A stretch of 60,611 nt of DNA from an uncultured Acidobacteriia bacterium (GTDB lineage: Bacteria; Acidobacteriota; Terriglobia; Bryobacterales; Bryobacteraceae): the NCBI GenBank assembly GCA_903925975.1, contig CAIYHG010000016.1:1-60611 (forward strand). The letters run 5' to 3'. The translations under genes and the position numbers were made by a program. A model generated the notes under the pieces. The model was not told the origin of the DNA. It did not search any database and saw only the letters and a program-made list of their open reading frames with translations. Positions 8,941-19,022 of this stretch are shown here, piece by piece (the first letter of the stretch is position 1; every line of letters starts with the position of its first letter).

Positions 8941-9033
8941 GTCGAGAAGAGTCTCGACGCGGCAGACAGAGTGTCTGCGCCACAAACCGTGGCGCGCCCA
9001 CTCCTGGGCGCCGTCTCGACACTCGTGTCGAGA
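8941..9033. repeat. array of five consecutive mini-hairpins
   Basis: Five perfect short inverted repeats lie end to end: GTCGAGA/TCTCGAC (8941-8958), GCAGACA/TGTCTGC (8962-8978), GCCAC/GTGGC (8979-8993), GCGCCCA/TGGGCGC (8994-9011) and TCTCGACA/TGTCGAGA (9014-9033). Loops are 3-5 nt and several junctions read GC. The array fills the gap upstream of propeller 2. Confidence 0.85.
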
Positions 9034-9086
9034 TGTTTCTGATCAACACCAAGGGCATCTCCAAGACCATCATGCCCTATTTCGGC

Positions 9087-10313
9087 TTAACGTTTGATGT
9101 CGTAGGCGTAGAGGCTGTCCTGCTCGCGGACGTATAACCTGCCGTTCGAAATCGCCGGGTATGCCCACGTATTCCACTGTCCCTTCGGGATTTCGAAGCG
9201 GGAGACTTCCTTGTATCCCGCGGGCGATGGATCGATCAAGCCGATTTGGCCGTTCTCGCCCTGGCAGTAGAGCAGGCCATCGGCCAGGAGGCAGTTGCCC
9301 TTATCCACGCTGCGGTTCTTCCAGGCCACCTTGCCTGTTTTGAAATCCATGGCGACGAGAACGCCCGGCTGGTTGCCGCTGAAGCCGTAAAGGGTATCGC
9401 CGATCTTGACAGACGTTGTGTAGTGGTTCTGCATGTCGGCGTTGAAATAGGCTTCGGTAGCCGTGACCTTGCCGCCTTCGGCCGAGAGTTTCAGCAGCGC
9501 GCATCCTGTACCGTAATCGGATGAGTAGAACACGTATCCATCCGCGTACACGGGCGTCGCGATGTTGGCGGTTCGGTTGGCGACTTTCGTGTAGCGCCAG
9601 AGCAGGGACCCATCCTTGGCGTCAACTCCAAGTGCGGCCGAAGCCGTCAGTACCGTATAGATATGGAGGCCGCCAAAATCCAGGGGCAGAACCGAGGAAT
9701 AGCCGGCCGCGTCGTCCTGCGCCTTCCAAATCACTTCGCCGGTGGCCTTGTTGAGAGCTACAATCCCAGAGCCTCTTCCGCCCGGATGGATAATCAGGCG
9801 GTCCCCGTCAATCAGCGGAGATTCGGTGAAAGCCCACTGCGGCAGGCTAGACTCGAACTTTGCGCCGTAATTCAAGCCCCACACGCGCTTTCCTGTTTCC
9901 GTATCGAGACAGTCCAGCGTTCCATCGGCGGCCAGCGCATACAGCCGGTTGCCATCCACCTGCGGCATGCCGCGCGGGCCGTTCCCGTGATCTTCGGAGT
10001 AGGCCTGGTTTGTCAGGGGAGTCTTCCAGACCTGTTTGCCGGTGGCGGCGTCGAGGGCCAGGACGAATTCCTGATTCCCCGTCTGGCCTTGCGTATAGAT
10101 GCGGTTGCCCACCACAGCCATGGAAGAGAAGCCCTGGCCGAGGCCTGTCGCCTTCCAAACGGATTTGGGGCTGCCTTGCGGCCACGCCTTCAGCAGGCCC
10201 GTTTCCATTGACTTCCCGTCGCGGTTGGGCCCCAACCAGGTGGCCCAGTCGGCCGCAAGCGCGGGGATCGAGAGGCAGATGAGGATCGAGAGAATTCGGC
10301 TAAGTCTAAACAT
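9087..10313 (-). CDS. secreted PQQ-type beta-propeller protein (3 of 6)
   Basis: A 408-residue protein with a clear Sec signal peptide (MFRLSRILSILICLSIPALA) followed at once by ADWATWLGPNRDGKSM, the opening of the Acidobacteria/Planctomycetes-type outer-membrane-assembly-like propellers. Blades recur as GNRLYALAADGTLDCLDTETGK and GDTLYGFSGNQPGVLVAMD. It belongs to the same tandem family as its neighbours on both sides. There is no catalytic signature, so a role in binding or assembly in the periplasm is inferred from the fold only. Confidence 0.85.
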   Translation of the reverse strand: MFRLSRILSILICLSIPALAADWATWLGPNRDGKSMETGLLKAWPQGSPKSVWKATGLGQGFSSMAVVGNRIYTQGQTGNQEFVLALDAATGKQVWKTPLTNQAYSEDHGNGPRGMPQVDGNRLYALAADGTLDCLDTETGKRVWGLNYGAKFESSLPQWAFTESPLIDGDRLIIHPGGRGSGIVALNKATGEVIWKAQDDAAGYSSVLPLDFGGLHIYTVLTASAALGVDAKDGSLLWRYTKVANRTANIATPVYADGYVFYSSDYGTGCALLKLSAEGGKVTATEAYFNADMQNHYTTSVKIGDTLYGFSGNQPGVLVAMDFKTGKVAWKNRSVDKGNCLLADGLLYCQGENGQIGLIDPSPAGYKEVSRFEIPKGQWNTWAYPAISNGRLYVREQDSLYAYDIKR

Positions 10314-10448
10314 GAAATAGTGATCTTTCTACAAAGTACATCGCGAAACACCTTCACAGAGCGCGGATACGGTTGTGGATTATTAGACCCTGTATACCAT
10401 AAACTGCACCATCCCCTTTCCGCCCCAGGCGTGTAGCCGCTACCAAGC

Positions 10449-11771
10449 CTATTGGGCCACCTGAACGAGCTTCAGGTTCTTCTGGTCGCGGATGAGCAGC
10501 TTGCCGTCTACCAACGCCAGCGGGGCCCAGTTCTCACCAGGCTCCATCAACGCGGCGCTTGCCAGAGGCTTGAAACCGGCTGGATCTGGGTCGATCAGGT
10601 AGAGCTTGGTGCTGCCGTCAGTCGCCAACAAAACGCCATCGACGAGGATGGCGCCGCCGCGAACGAATGCCGGGTTCTGCCCCGTCTTCCACTTCACCTC
10701 ACCGGTCATGGTCATGCACACCAGCCCATCGTTACGTTCGTTGGTCGAATACTGGGTATAGAAATGGTCTTTGTAGAGGATGGGCGGCTGGGTGTGCGAA
10801 CCGAACTCCACGGTCTTGAACAGCTCCGTGACGCCGTAGCTGCCGTCGGCTTTCTTTTCCACCTTGATCAGCGCGGAGCCGGCGTTGTATCCGCCCGAAA
10901 CGAGTATCCGTCCCTGGCCGGCATCGACGGCATGAGGTACGGGGATGATGCACTGCCAGCCGGTGTAGGTCCATAGAACCCTGCCGGTCAGCGGGTCAAG
11001 GCCTGTCACGCTGCCGCCGGTCGCGGTGCGGCCGAATCCCTGGGCGGCAGTCATCATCACCAAGTGGTCTTCTCCGCTTACCTTGACTATGGATGGCGTG
11101 ACATATCCCGCGCCTCCGGAAAGCGGCGCCGTTTTCCACTTCACGTCTCCGGTCAGTTTGTCGTAGGCAATGACGCCTGCCTGGGGAGCCTGTGACGCCA
11201 CGATGAGCAGGTTGCGGTACACAAACGGGTTCTGCGCAATTCCCCAGATCGGCAAAGTGGTATTGGCCGGGCCGGCGTTCTGGAAGCCGGCGGGAACTCC
11301 CCTGCCGCCGCCGAAATCGGTCCAGATGTTCTTGTTCCAGACGGGCTTGTGGGTGGTTGCGTTGACGCAATACAAATCTCCCAATGGCCCGACGGTGTAG
11401 ACGCGGTCGCCGTCCACGGCGGGTGCGCTTCGCGAGCCCGGATGATCCATCCTGCCCGGCGCGATATAGGCGAAGTTCCAAAGCTCCTTGCCGGTCGAGA
11501 AATCGACAACCCTGAGATTGTCTCCGGTCTTGTCATCTCTATCGAGCAGATAGACCTTTCCGCCACTGACGACCGGGCCGCCAAAGCCGGCCCCGATGGG
11601 AGCTGTCCACAAAACCTTCGGGCCTTCCTTCGGCCAAGTCCGCAAGATTCCCTTCTCGGTAGACGTGCTGTCCCTGTTCGGTCCGTAGTATTGCGGCCAA
11701 TCGGCGGCAAACACGCCGGCCGCAAGGATCAGTGCCAGAAACATCGTTATGAGTTTTGCATTCATCTTCAT
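10449..11771 (-). CDS. secreted PQQ-type beta-propeller protein (4 of 6)
   Basis: A 440-residue protein with signal peptide MKMNAKLITMFLALILAAGV and the mature start ADWPQYYGPNRDSTSTEKG. It is the same subtype as propeller 3 and as the operon propeller at 17737. Blades include VVSGGKVYLLDRDDKTGDNL and GDLYCVNATTHKPVW. It sits 51 bp downstream of propeller 5 on the same strand, close enough for co-transcription, and 135 bp upstream of propeller 3. Confidence 0.85.
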   Translation of the reverse strand: MKMNAKLITMFLALILAAGVFAADWPQYYGPNRDSTSTEKGILRTWPKEGPKVLWTAPIGAGFGGPVVSGGKVYLLDRDDKTGDNLRVVDFSTGKELWNFAYIAPGRMDHPGSRSAPAVDGDRVYTVGPLGDLYCVNATTHKPVWNKNIWTDFGGGRGVPAGFQNAGPANTTLPIWGIAQNPFVYRNLLIVASQAPQAGVIAYDKLTGDVKWKTAPLSGGAGYVTPSIVKVSGEDHLVMMTAAQGFGRTATGGSVTGLDPLTGRVLWTYTGWQCIIPVPHAVDAGQGRILVSGGYNAGSALIKVEKKADGSYGVTELFKTVEFGSHTQPPILYKDHFYTQYSTNERNDGLVCMTMTGEVKWKTGQNPAFVRGGAILVDGVLLATDGSTKLYLIDPDPAGFKPLASAALMEPGENWAPLALVDGKLLIRDQKNLKLVQVAQ

Positions 11772-11822
11772 TGCTGCGGTCCTCTTTCGTGGATCAATGC
11801 CAATCGTCGATACGGCTCGCCG

Positions 11823-13244
11823 CTACTTGGCGGGCTCGGCGCCGTTAGCAGTTATCGCATATAGATGAGTTCTAGCCATCACGTACAGGACGCTGTTGGC
11901 CGGTACCGGCGTGCTGTAGACCGAGTCCGCCATATCGATTACCAAAGGCTTATTCATTTCTGCGGCTGCTTTGAAAATTGCCAGGTCCCCGTCCGCGTCC
12001 CCCAGGTAAACCTTGCCGTCGGCGACGAGCGGAGATCCCCAGACCGGCGAATTGAGGTCGTATGTCCAATATGGCTTTCCGCTCTTGGCATCCAGGCAGT
12101 GAAGAGTGCCTTTGAAATCGGATAGAAAAGCCAATCCGTCCGCCACCGCCGCCGTCGAGATAGACCGGCCGATCTTGTCGTACTGCCATGCCTTACCCAA
12201 GGCCGTGATGTCGCCCCGCTTCGTGGGATCGATACTGTATGCCACCCCGGGGCCGTTGCCCTTATCGGGGTCCTGCCCGGCGCCGATGAACACTCTGCCA
12301 TCGCTGAAGACGGGCGTAGCGACCCCGTAATTTCTATTCTCGGCCGCCGTGTTCCTGGGGTTCAGATTGAATTTCCAGAGCCTCTCGCCCGTTCGGGCGT
12401 TGAAGCCGTACAGCCAGCCGTCGCCTCCCGCAAAGAACGCCTGCTCCGTCCCATCCACCAGACCGAGGGTTGGAGAGGACCACTGGCCCGCCAGGATGCC
12501 CTCCCCTGGAGAGTTGTCCTGCCATACGACCTTTCCGGTGTTCTTGTTGACGGCGATAAAGCTGGGAGCTTTCGGAGAGGGAAACTGGTCGTCGCTGCGC
12601 CCGTTAGACGTCTCGAGGAAGACCAGATCCTCCCAGATCACCGGAGATGAATTAGCCATGTTTCGCTGGTACACGCCCAACTCTTTCATCATGTCGAGCT
12701 TCCACACGACGTCCGCGTCGGCTGGCCCCTTGTAGACTTCTTCCTGGAAGGGCCCGTCGTTCTTGCCGTCCAGAAACCCTTCGGTGTCCAGGCAGACCAG
12801 TTCGCCCCTGTTGTTCACGTAATAAAGGCGCTTTCCTTCCACCGCCGGAGAGGAGCAGACGCCCTGGTCGGGGAAATCATTGTCCGGTCCGGAATCCAGT
12901 TTGTCCGACACTGCCTGCCAGAGGAACTTCCCATCAGCCTCCCGGAAGCACATCAGGACGCCGCGATCACCCTGGATTTCGGGGTTCCTGGGATTTCCAT
13001 TGTTGGTCCCGAGAAAAATCTTGCCATCCGCGACGACTGGATTCCCGTATGAAGTGGTTCCGATCCCGGCTTGCCACTTGATGTTCTTTCCGCTCTTGAT
13101 ATCCCAGGACCCGGGGAGGTTCTTCATGGCCGAGGCCAGATTGCGTTGCGCCGCGCCGCCCCACATCGGCCAATCCTGAGAGACGAGCGGGAACGCAGCG
13201 ATACTGGCGAGCATCAACGCGATAGAACCGATTTTGACATTCAT
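11823..13244 (-). CDS. secreted PQQ-type beta-propeller protein (5 of 6)
   Basis: The chosen ATG at 13244 gives a 473-residue protein with signal peptide MNVKIGSIALMLASIAAFPL and the opening DWPMWGGAAQRN. The frame stays open to 13436, but the extra 64 codons run through short hairpins and lack propeller character, so they are left out. Its blade order parallels propeller 2, including GDRGVLMCFREADGKFLWQ. It is the first gene of the minus-strand propeller run. Confidence 0.83.
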   Translation of the reverse strand: MNVKIGSIALMLASIAAFPLVSQDWPMWGGAAQRNLASAMKNLPGSWDIKSGKNIKWQAGIGTTSYGNPVVADGKIFLGTNNGNPRNPEIQGDRGVLMCFREADGKFLWQAVSDKLDSGPDNDFPDQGVCSSPAVEGKRLYYVNNRGELVCLDTEGFLDGKNDGPFQEEVYKGPADADVVWKLDMMKELGVYQRNMANSSPVIWEDLVFLETSNGRSDDQFPSPKAPSFIAVNKNTGKVVWQDNSPGEGILAGQWSSPTLGLVDGTEQAFFAGGDGWLYGFNARTGERLWKFNLNPRNTAAENRNYGVATPVFSDGRVFIGAGQDPDKGNGPGVAYSIDPTKRGDITALGKAWQYDKIGRSISTAAVADGLAFLSDFKGTLHCLDAKSGKPYWTYDLNSPVWGSPLVADGKVYLGDADGDLAIFKAAAEMNKPLVIDMADSVYSTPVPANSVLYVMARTHLYAITANGAEPAK

Positions 13245-13281
13245 ATACCAGTTCGGTCGGCTACCGGCCCTGGGTAGACTC

Positions 13282-13316
13282 CGCCTGCCCGCGGCGCGGG
13301 CGGGGCGATTCGCGCC
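13282..13316. repeat. mini-hairpin pair upstream of propeller 5
   Basis: GCCCGC/GCGGGC around GGC (13287-13301) is followed by GGCG/CGCC (13304-13316). Size and position match the other hairpin arrays in the window. Confidence 0.5.
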
Positions 13317-13566
13317 GATCGGTTCCGAGCAGGCGGGATTTTCCGATAACAGGACCGCATGATCTATTATTACGTTTGCCATAAGCCCCTGAATCCGTTC
13401 TTTGGCGAACAGCACAGGCAGGCAGGTGAACGGCACTTGGAATGAGGGGAATGAGATCTATACCGGCGATTCGCGAGCCCTGAACAGGCAAACATTCTGG
13501 CCCTCGCGGGTGTTGGGCCGGCACAAAGCCGGTGACCATTACCGCGCCAACCGGGGCCTCAAGTCT

Positions 13567-13614
13567 CAACGCCAGGGGGTTACGGGCCATGAGCCCGGAA
13601 TCCCCCTCGCGTTG
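13567..13614. terminator. 48-nt composite hairpin after the alcohol dehydrogenase gene
   Basis: Three nested stems share one axis: CAACGC/GCGTTG outside, GGGGG/CCCCC in the middle and CGGGC/GCCCG inside a CATGA loop, separated by small internal loops. It starts 10 nt past the stop of the dehydrogenase on the minus strand. No T-run follows on that strand, so it may act as an RNA 3'-end stabiliser rather than an intrinsic terminator. Confidence 0.5.
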
Positions 13615-13623
13615 CGTATCTGC

Positions 13624-14682
13624 TTACTCAGCCTTGAGGGATGCCATGTCGATGGAGAAGCGGTACTTCACGTCGGACTTTAGCAGTCTCTCGTAGGCTT
13701 CGTTCACCTTCTGAATGGGAATCACTTCGACATCGGAAGTGATGTTATGCGCGCCGCAGAAATCCAGCATCTCCTGGGTCTCGCGTATGCCGCCGATGAG
13801 CGAGCCGGACAGGCTCCGGTTGCCGAACAGCAGACCGAAGCCGGCGATGGGGAAAGGCCTTTCAGGGGCGCCGACGAGGGTCATGTTGCCGCCGCGGCGC
13901 AGGAGCTGAATGTAGGCGTTGAGGTCGTGATCCGCCGAGACGGCGTCGAGGATGAAATCAAAGCTGCCGGCGTGCTTTCGCATCTCGTCGGCGTTGCGGG
14001 AAATCACGACTTCATCGGCGCCCAGGCGGAGCGCGTCTTCCTTCTTGCCGGGCGACGTGGTGAAGACCACCACGTGGGCTCCGAACGCATGCGCGAACTT
14101 CACGCCCATGTGGCCCAGACCGCCCAGACCCACCACTCCCGCCTTCTTGCCTTTGCCGACGCCCCACCGGCGCATGGGCGAGTACGTCGTAATTCCCGCG
14201 CAAAGCAGAGGCGCGGCCCCTGCCAGATCGAGGCTCGAAGGAACGTGCAGGACAAAGCGATGGTCAACCACGATGCTGCCGGAGTAACCGCCGTAGGTAA
14301 CGCCGCCAAGGTGCTTGTCCGGGGAATTGTACGTAAAGACCCCGCCCGGGCAGAATTGCTCGAAGCCGGACTGGCACTCTGGGCAGACATGGTCGGAATC
14401 GACCAGGCAGCCGACCGCGCCTATGTCGCCGGGCTTGAACCCAGTGACGGCGGCGCCGACCTTGGTAACGCGGCCGACGATTTCATGGCCTACGACGCAG
14501 GGGTACGCCGTCGGCATGACGCTCTGCCACTCATTGCGGGCCTGGTGAAGATCGGAGTGGCAGATGCCGCAGAAAAGGATCTCGATCTGTACGTCGTGTT
14601 CGGTGGGATCGCGCCGCGAAATCGTCGCGCCGGCGAGCGCCGAGGTCGCACTGGCAGCCGAATAAGCCTTCGTCTTGTACAT
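13624..14682 (-). CDS. zinc-dependent alcohol dehydrogenase / aldehyde reductase (YahK/CAD-like)
   Basis: A 352-residue medium-chain dehydrogenase/reductase, likely reducing aldehydes with NAD(P)H. The catalytic-zinc Cys is in CGICHSDLHQARNEW, with the partner His-Glu in GHEIVGRV. The nucleotide-binding Rossmann motif is GVVGLGGLGHMG. The structural-zinc lobe reads DSDHVCPECQSGFEQFC, so the first of the usual four cysteines is replaced by Asp. The gene lies beside an iron-sulfur flavoprotein and an aldo/keto reductase on the same strand, with an AraC-type regulator beyond. That layout recalls E. coli yqhC-yqhD-dkgA aldehyde defence. The exact substrate is unknown. Confidence 0.88.
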   Translation of the reverse strand: MYKTKAYSAASATSALAGATISRRDPTEHDVQIEILFCGICHSDLHQARNEWQSVMPTAYPCVVGHEIVGRVTKVGAAVTGFKPGDIGAVGCLVDSDHVCPECQSGFEQFCPGGVFTYNSPDKHLGGVTYGGYSGSIVVDHRFVLHVPSSLDLAGAAPLLCAGITTYSPMRRWGVGKGKKAGVVGLGGLGHMGVKFAHAFGAHVVVFTTSPGKKEDALRLGADEVVISRNADEMRKHAGSFDFILDAVSADHDLNAYIQLLRRGGNMTLVGAPERPFPIAGFGLLFGNRSLSGSLIGGIRETQEMLDFCGAHNITSDVEVIPIQKVNEAYERLLKSDVKYRFSIDMASLKAE

Positions 14683-14743
14683 GAATCTATTCTCCTATGA
14701 GTTCCCGTTTAGTTCTAGCTGGCGCCGCATGGCCACGCGCCGC

Positions 14744-16358
<1,615 letters not shown>

Positions 16359-16532
16359 TCAGTGCGGGCGTGCCCGCCGATCGCTCGTTTTCTCATTTCA
16401 GATTAGAGGCAAGGCCCGCGGGCGCGGTATCCCGATCCTTCCGATTTATTGCCTATTTCTCTTGTGGCCTGACAATACATTTCACCCGGCCACCGAGGCA
16501 CGGTATGCTAATGGCGTAGGAGCGGGAAACCG

Positions 16533-17492
16533 TTGCACATGAATAACCGCATGGAAGATGGCGCTCAGTCGCCGGACCGGGTCTGCGAACTGCGGGCCGC
16601 GCTGGCCGGCAAGATTGCCTGCTTTATGGGCTCGGAAGAGAAACGGGTAACAGAGATTCCCGGCTTGATACTGGTGCGGCGAACGTCTTTGGGATCTCCG
16701 GTTTGTGGGGCATACGAACCGAGCGTCGCAGTAATCGCTCAGGGTCGAAAACAGGTAGACCTCGCCGGGACCACGTTCATCTACGACGAATCCCGTTACC
16801 TGCTGACCTCGGTGGATTTGCCGATTGTCAGCCGGGTGATAGAGGCCAGTGAAGAGGCCCCTTTCCTGGCTATGGCGCTCAAACTGGAGATGCCCGTGGT
16901 TCGGGAACTTCTGAGCAGGGAGGAACTGCCGGCGCCCGAGGCGCAGTCTGACAACCCTGCCATGGCCACGGGCGAGGTTACGGCGGAACTGCTCGACGCC
17001 TGCTGCCGTCTGGTAGACCTGCTGGACGCCCCGCGGGACATTCCCTTTCTTAGCGGCTTGGTTCAACGCGAGATCATCTACCGCATCCTGCGAGGGCCGG
17101 AGGGGGCCCGCCTTCGAGCGATTGCCACGCTGGGGGACCAAAGCCACCGGACGGCCAAAGCGATTGCCTGGATCAGGGCGAACTATGCGAAGCCGTTGCG
17201 TGTGGAAGATCTGGCGGACCTTGCGGGCATGGGCGTTTCCACCCTGCACCATCACTTCAGGGCGCTGACCGCCATGAGTCCGCTTCAATACCAGAAGCAG
17301 TTCCGGTTGCAGACGGCGCGCGAACGCATGCTCCTCGATGGCATGGACGCCGCCAGCGCAGCCTTTGCGGTGGGATACGAAAGCGCCAGCCAGTTCAATC
17401 GGGAATACAGCCGTTTCTTCGGCCAGCCGCCTATGCGGGATGTTCGCGCTCTGCGGCTTCCCGGCGGCGTGGCGGAGGCTGCCGGGAAGTGA
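16533..17492 (+). CDS. AraC-family transcriptional regulator
   Basis: A 319-residue regulator with an AraC_N-type N-terminal domain (about 20-190) and two C-terminal helix-turn-helix motifs (VEDLADLAGMGVSTLHHHFR and the AFAVGYESASQFNREYSRFFG region). TTG at 16533 is 10 nt from an AGGAG site; ATG at 16539 is the alternative start and changes little. It is divergent from the aldo/keto reductase. The AraC_N family includes E. coli YqhC, which activates neighbouring aldehyde reductase genes, so control of the three redox genes on the other side of the 195-bp gap is the natural inference. It could also affect the downstream operon. Confidence 0.88.
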   Translation: MHMNNRMEDGAQSPDRVCELRAALAGKIACFMGSEEKRVTEIPGLILVRRTSLGSPVCGAYEPSVAVIAQGRKQVDLAGTTFIYDESRYLLTSVDLPIVSRVIEASEEAPFLAMALKLEMPVVRELLSREELPAPEAQSDNPAMATGEVTAELLDACCRLVDLLDAPRDIPFLSGLVQREIIYRILRGPEGARLRAIATLGDQSHRTAKAIAWIRANYAKPLRVEDLADLAGMGVSTLHHHFRALTAMSPLQYQKQFRLQTARERMLLDGMDAASAAFAVGYESASQFNREYSRFFGQPPMRDVRALRLPGGVAEAAGK

Positions 17493-17736
17493 CATCAGGA
17501 CGCCTTTATGAGTGATTTCAACATCTTAGGGGGAAAGCTGGGGCGCCACCCGCAACGGGTTCAACCGGGCGGCGCCGTTTCCCTTGCTAATAGCGCCGTT
17601 CACAGCCTGACCGATGCCGTTCGCCAAAAACCCGCTGCCCCGCCGGGATCGAACAACCATGATGAAATTTACGAGTATCGGACCCTTAACAGCGCCTTGC
17701 CCGAACCCGGCTCACCACGGAAGGAGTGCCTCTAAA

Positions 17737-19008
17737 TTGTTATCACGGAGAGATTTACTAGTTGGCGCCGGAACACTGGGAGCAAGCGCGCTGCTGCCCG
17801 GTGGGTCTCTTACCGCCGCCGTGGCCGCGGACTGGCCGCAGTTCCGGGGTCCCCAGCGGGACAACATTTCGAAAGAGACCGGGCTGGCCAGGAAGTGGCC
17901 CGCCGCGGGCTTTAGGCCTCTATGGAGCGTGCCCGTGGCTCCCGGTTATGCCGGCGCGGCCATCGTGGGCAGCCGCCTGTATCACGAGGACTACGACGAA
18001 AAGACCGCCGAGTGGATTATGAATTGCCGCACGCTGGCGGACGGCAAGCTGGTATGGCAAACCCGCGAGAAGCGCGAGATCCGGCCGAATCACGCGATCA
18101 CCCGGGCGGTTCCCGCCGTGGATGCGCGCTTCGTTTACACGGTGGACCCGAAAGCGGTGCTACATTGCCTGGACGTAAAGACGGGCAAGCACGTATGGCG
18201 CAAGAGCCTGGTCACCGACTATAAAGCCACCATTCCCTCCTGGTACAACGGCCAGTGCGTGTTGATGGAAGCGGACCGCCTGATTATCGCCACGGGCGGC
18301 GCCGCGATCCTGGTGGCGCTGGACAAGGCCACGGGAAAAGACATCTGGCGGACCCCGAACCCGGGCAATCTGATGATGTCGCATGTGAGCGTAATGCCGG
18401 CCACGTTGTTAGGCGTGAAGCAGTATCTCTACGGCACGCTCAAGGGGCCGCTCGGCATTTCGGCGGACGACGGCAAACTGCTATGGGAGTTTCCGCGCAA
18501 GTTCAACGTTGCGGCGGCGCCCTCCCCCGTTGCCGTGAGCGAAGATCGAGTCTTCATGACCGGCAGCTATGACGCCGGCAGCGTAATGGTGCGGCTCAAG
18601 AAGAACGGCGCCGCGTTTCAGGCCGAAGCTGCCTTCGACATGAAGAACAACGAGTGGAACTCGGAGCTTCACACTCCCATCGTGTACAAGGGCTTCATGT
18701 ACGCCGTGGGCAAGAAGAAGCGCGGGCTATTCACCTGTCTCAGCCTCGACGGCAAAGAGGTGTGGACCAGCGATGGCAAGGCAACGTTCGGCCTTGGCAG
18801 CTACATGATGGCGGACGGCGTATTCCTGGTGATGGACGGCGACAGCGGAAAGCTGCGCATGATCGAGGCCAGCGCCACCGGTTACAACGAACTGGCCAGC
18901 GCGCAGGCGCTCAGCGGGGAGGAGGTCTGGGGCCCCATGGCGCTTTCCGGGGGCAAGATGGTGCTGCGCGATCTGAGCAAGATGATCTGCGTCAATATGA
19001 GCGCCTGA
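17737..19008 (+). CDS. secreted PQQ-type beta-propeller protein (6 of 6), first gene of the operon
   Basis: The start is TTG at 17737, ten bases after an AAGGAG site (17721-17726), giving a 423-residue protein. Its N-terminus SRRDLLVGAGTLGASALLPG is a twin-arginine style signal, and the mature part opens with ADWPQFRGPQRDNISKETG. In-frame ATGs further upstream would add an implausible tail before the RR motif. Blades resemble propellers 3 and 4. The twin-arginine signal implies export after folding or cofactor insertion, unlike the Sec signals of the minus-strand paralogs. The next gene starts 14 nt after its stop. Confidence 0.82.
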   Translation: MLSRRDLLVGAGTLGASALLPGGSLTAAVAADWPQFRGPQRDNISKETGLARKWPAAGFRPLWSVPVAPGYAGAAIVGSRLYHEDYDEKTAEWIMNCRTLADGKLVWQTREKREIRPNHAITRAVPAVDARFVYTVDPKAVLHCLDVKTGKHVWRKSLVTDYKATIPSWYNGQCVLMEADRLIIATGGAAILVALDKATGKDIWRTPNPGNLMMSHVSVMPATLLGVKQYLYGTLKGPLGISADDGKLLWEFPRKFNVAAAPSPVAVSEDRVFMTGSYDAGSVMVRLKKNGAAFQAEAAFDMKNNEWNSELHTPIVYKGFMYAVGKKKRGLFTCLSLDGKEVWTSDGKATFGLGSYMMADGVFLVMDGDSGKLRMIEASATGYNELASAQALSGEEVWGPMALSGGKMVLRDLSKMICVNMSA

Positions 19009-19022
19009 CGAGGACTACGGCC

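Noticed and set aside
8941-9033. CRISPR array
   Set aside because: There are no repeated units with unique spacers and no cas genes; the elements are self-complementary hairpins of differing sequence.
6274-13244. annotation of the propellers as PQQ-dependent alcohol dehydrogenases
   Set aside because: Blades are present but the catalytic Asp/Ca-binding set and heme sites were not seen, so only the fold is claimed.
13245-13436. 64-residue N-terminal extension of propeller 5
   Set aside because: It runs through short hairpins and precedes a proper signal peptide that starts at 13244.
17630-17670. possible tRNA T-arm (GTTCGATCCCGGC on the minus strand)
   Set aside because: The flanking bases do not form a T-stem, anticodon arm or acceptor stem.
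17508-17735. 75-codon frame before the operon
   Set aside because: No family or signal; it ends just before the TTG start and overlaps what should be the leader. The 17493-17736 gap otherwise shows only a GGCGCC inverted repeat.
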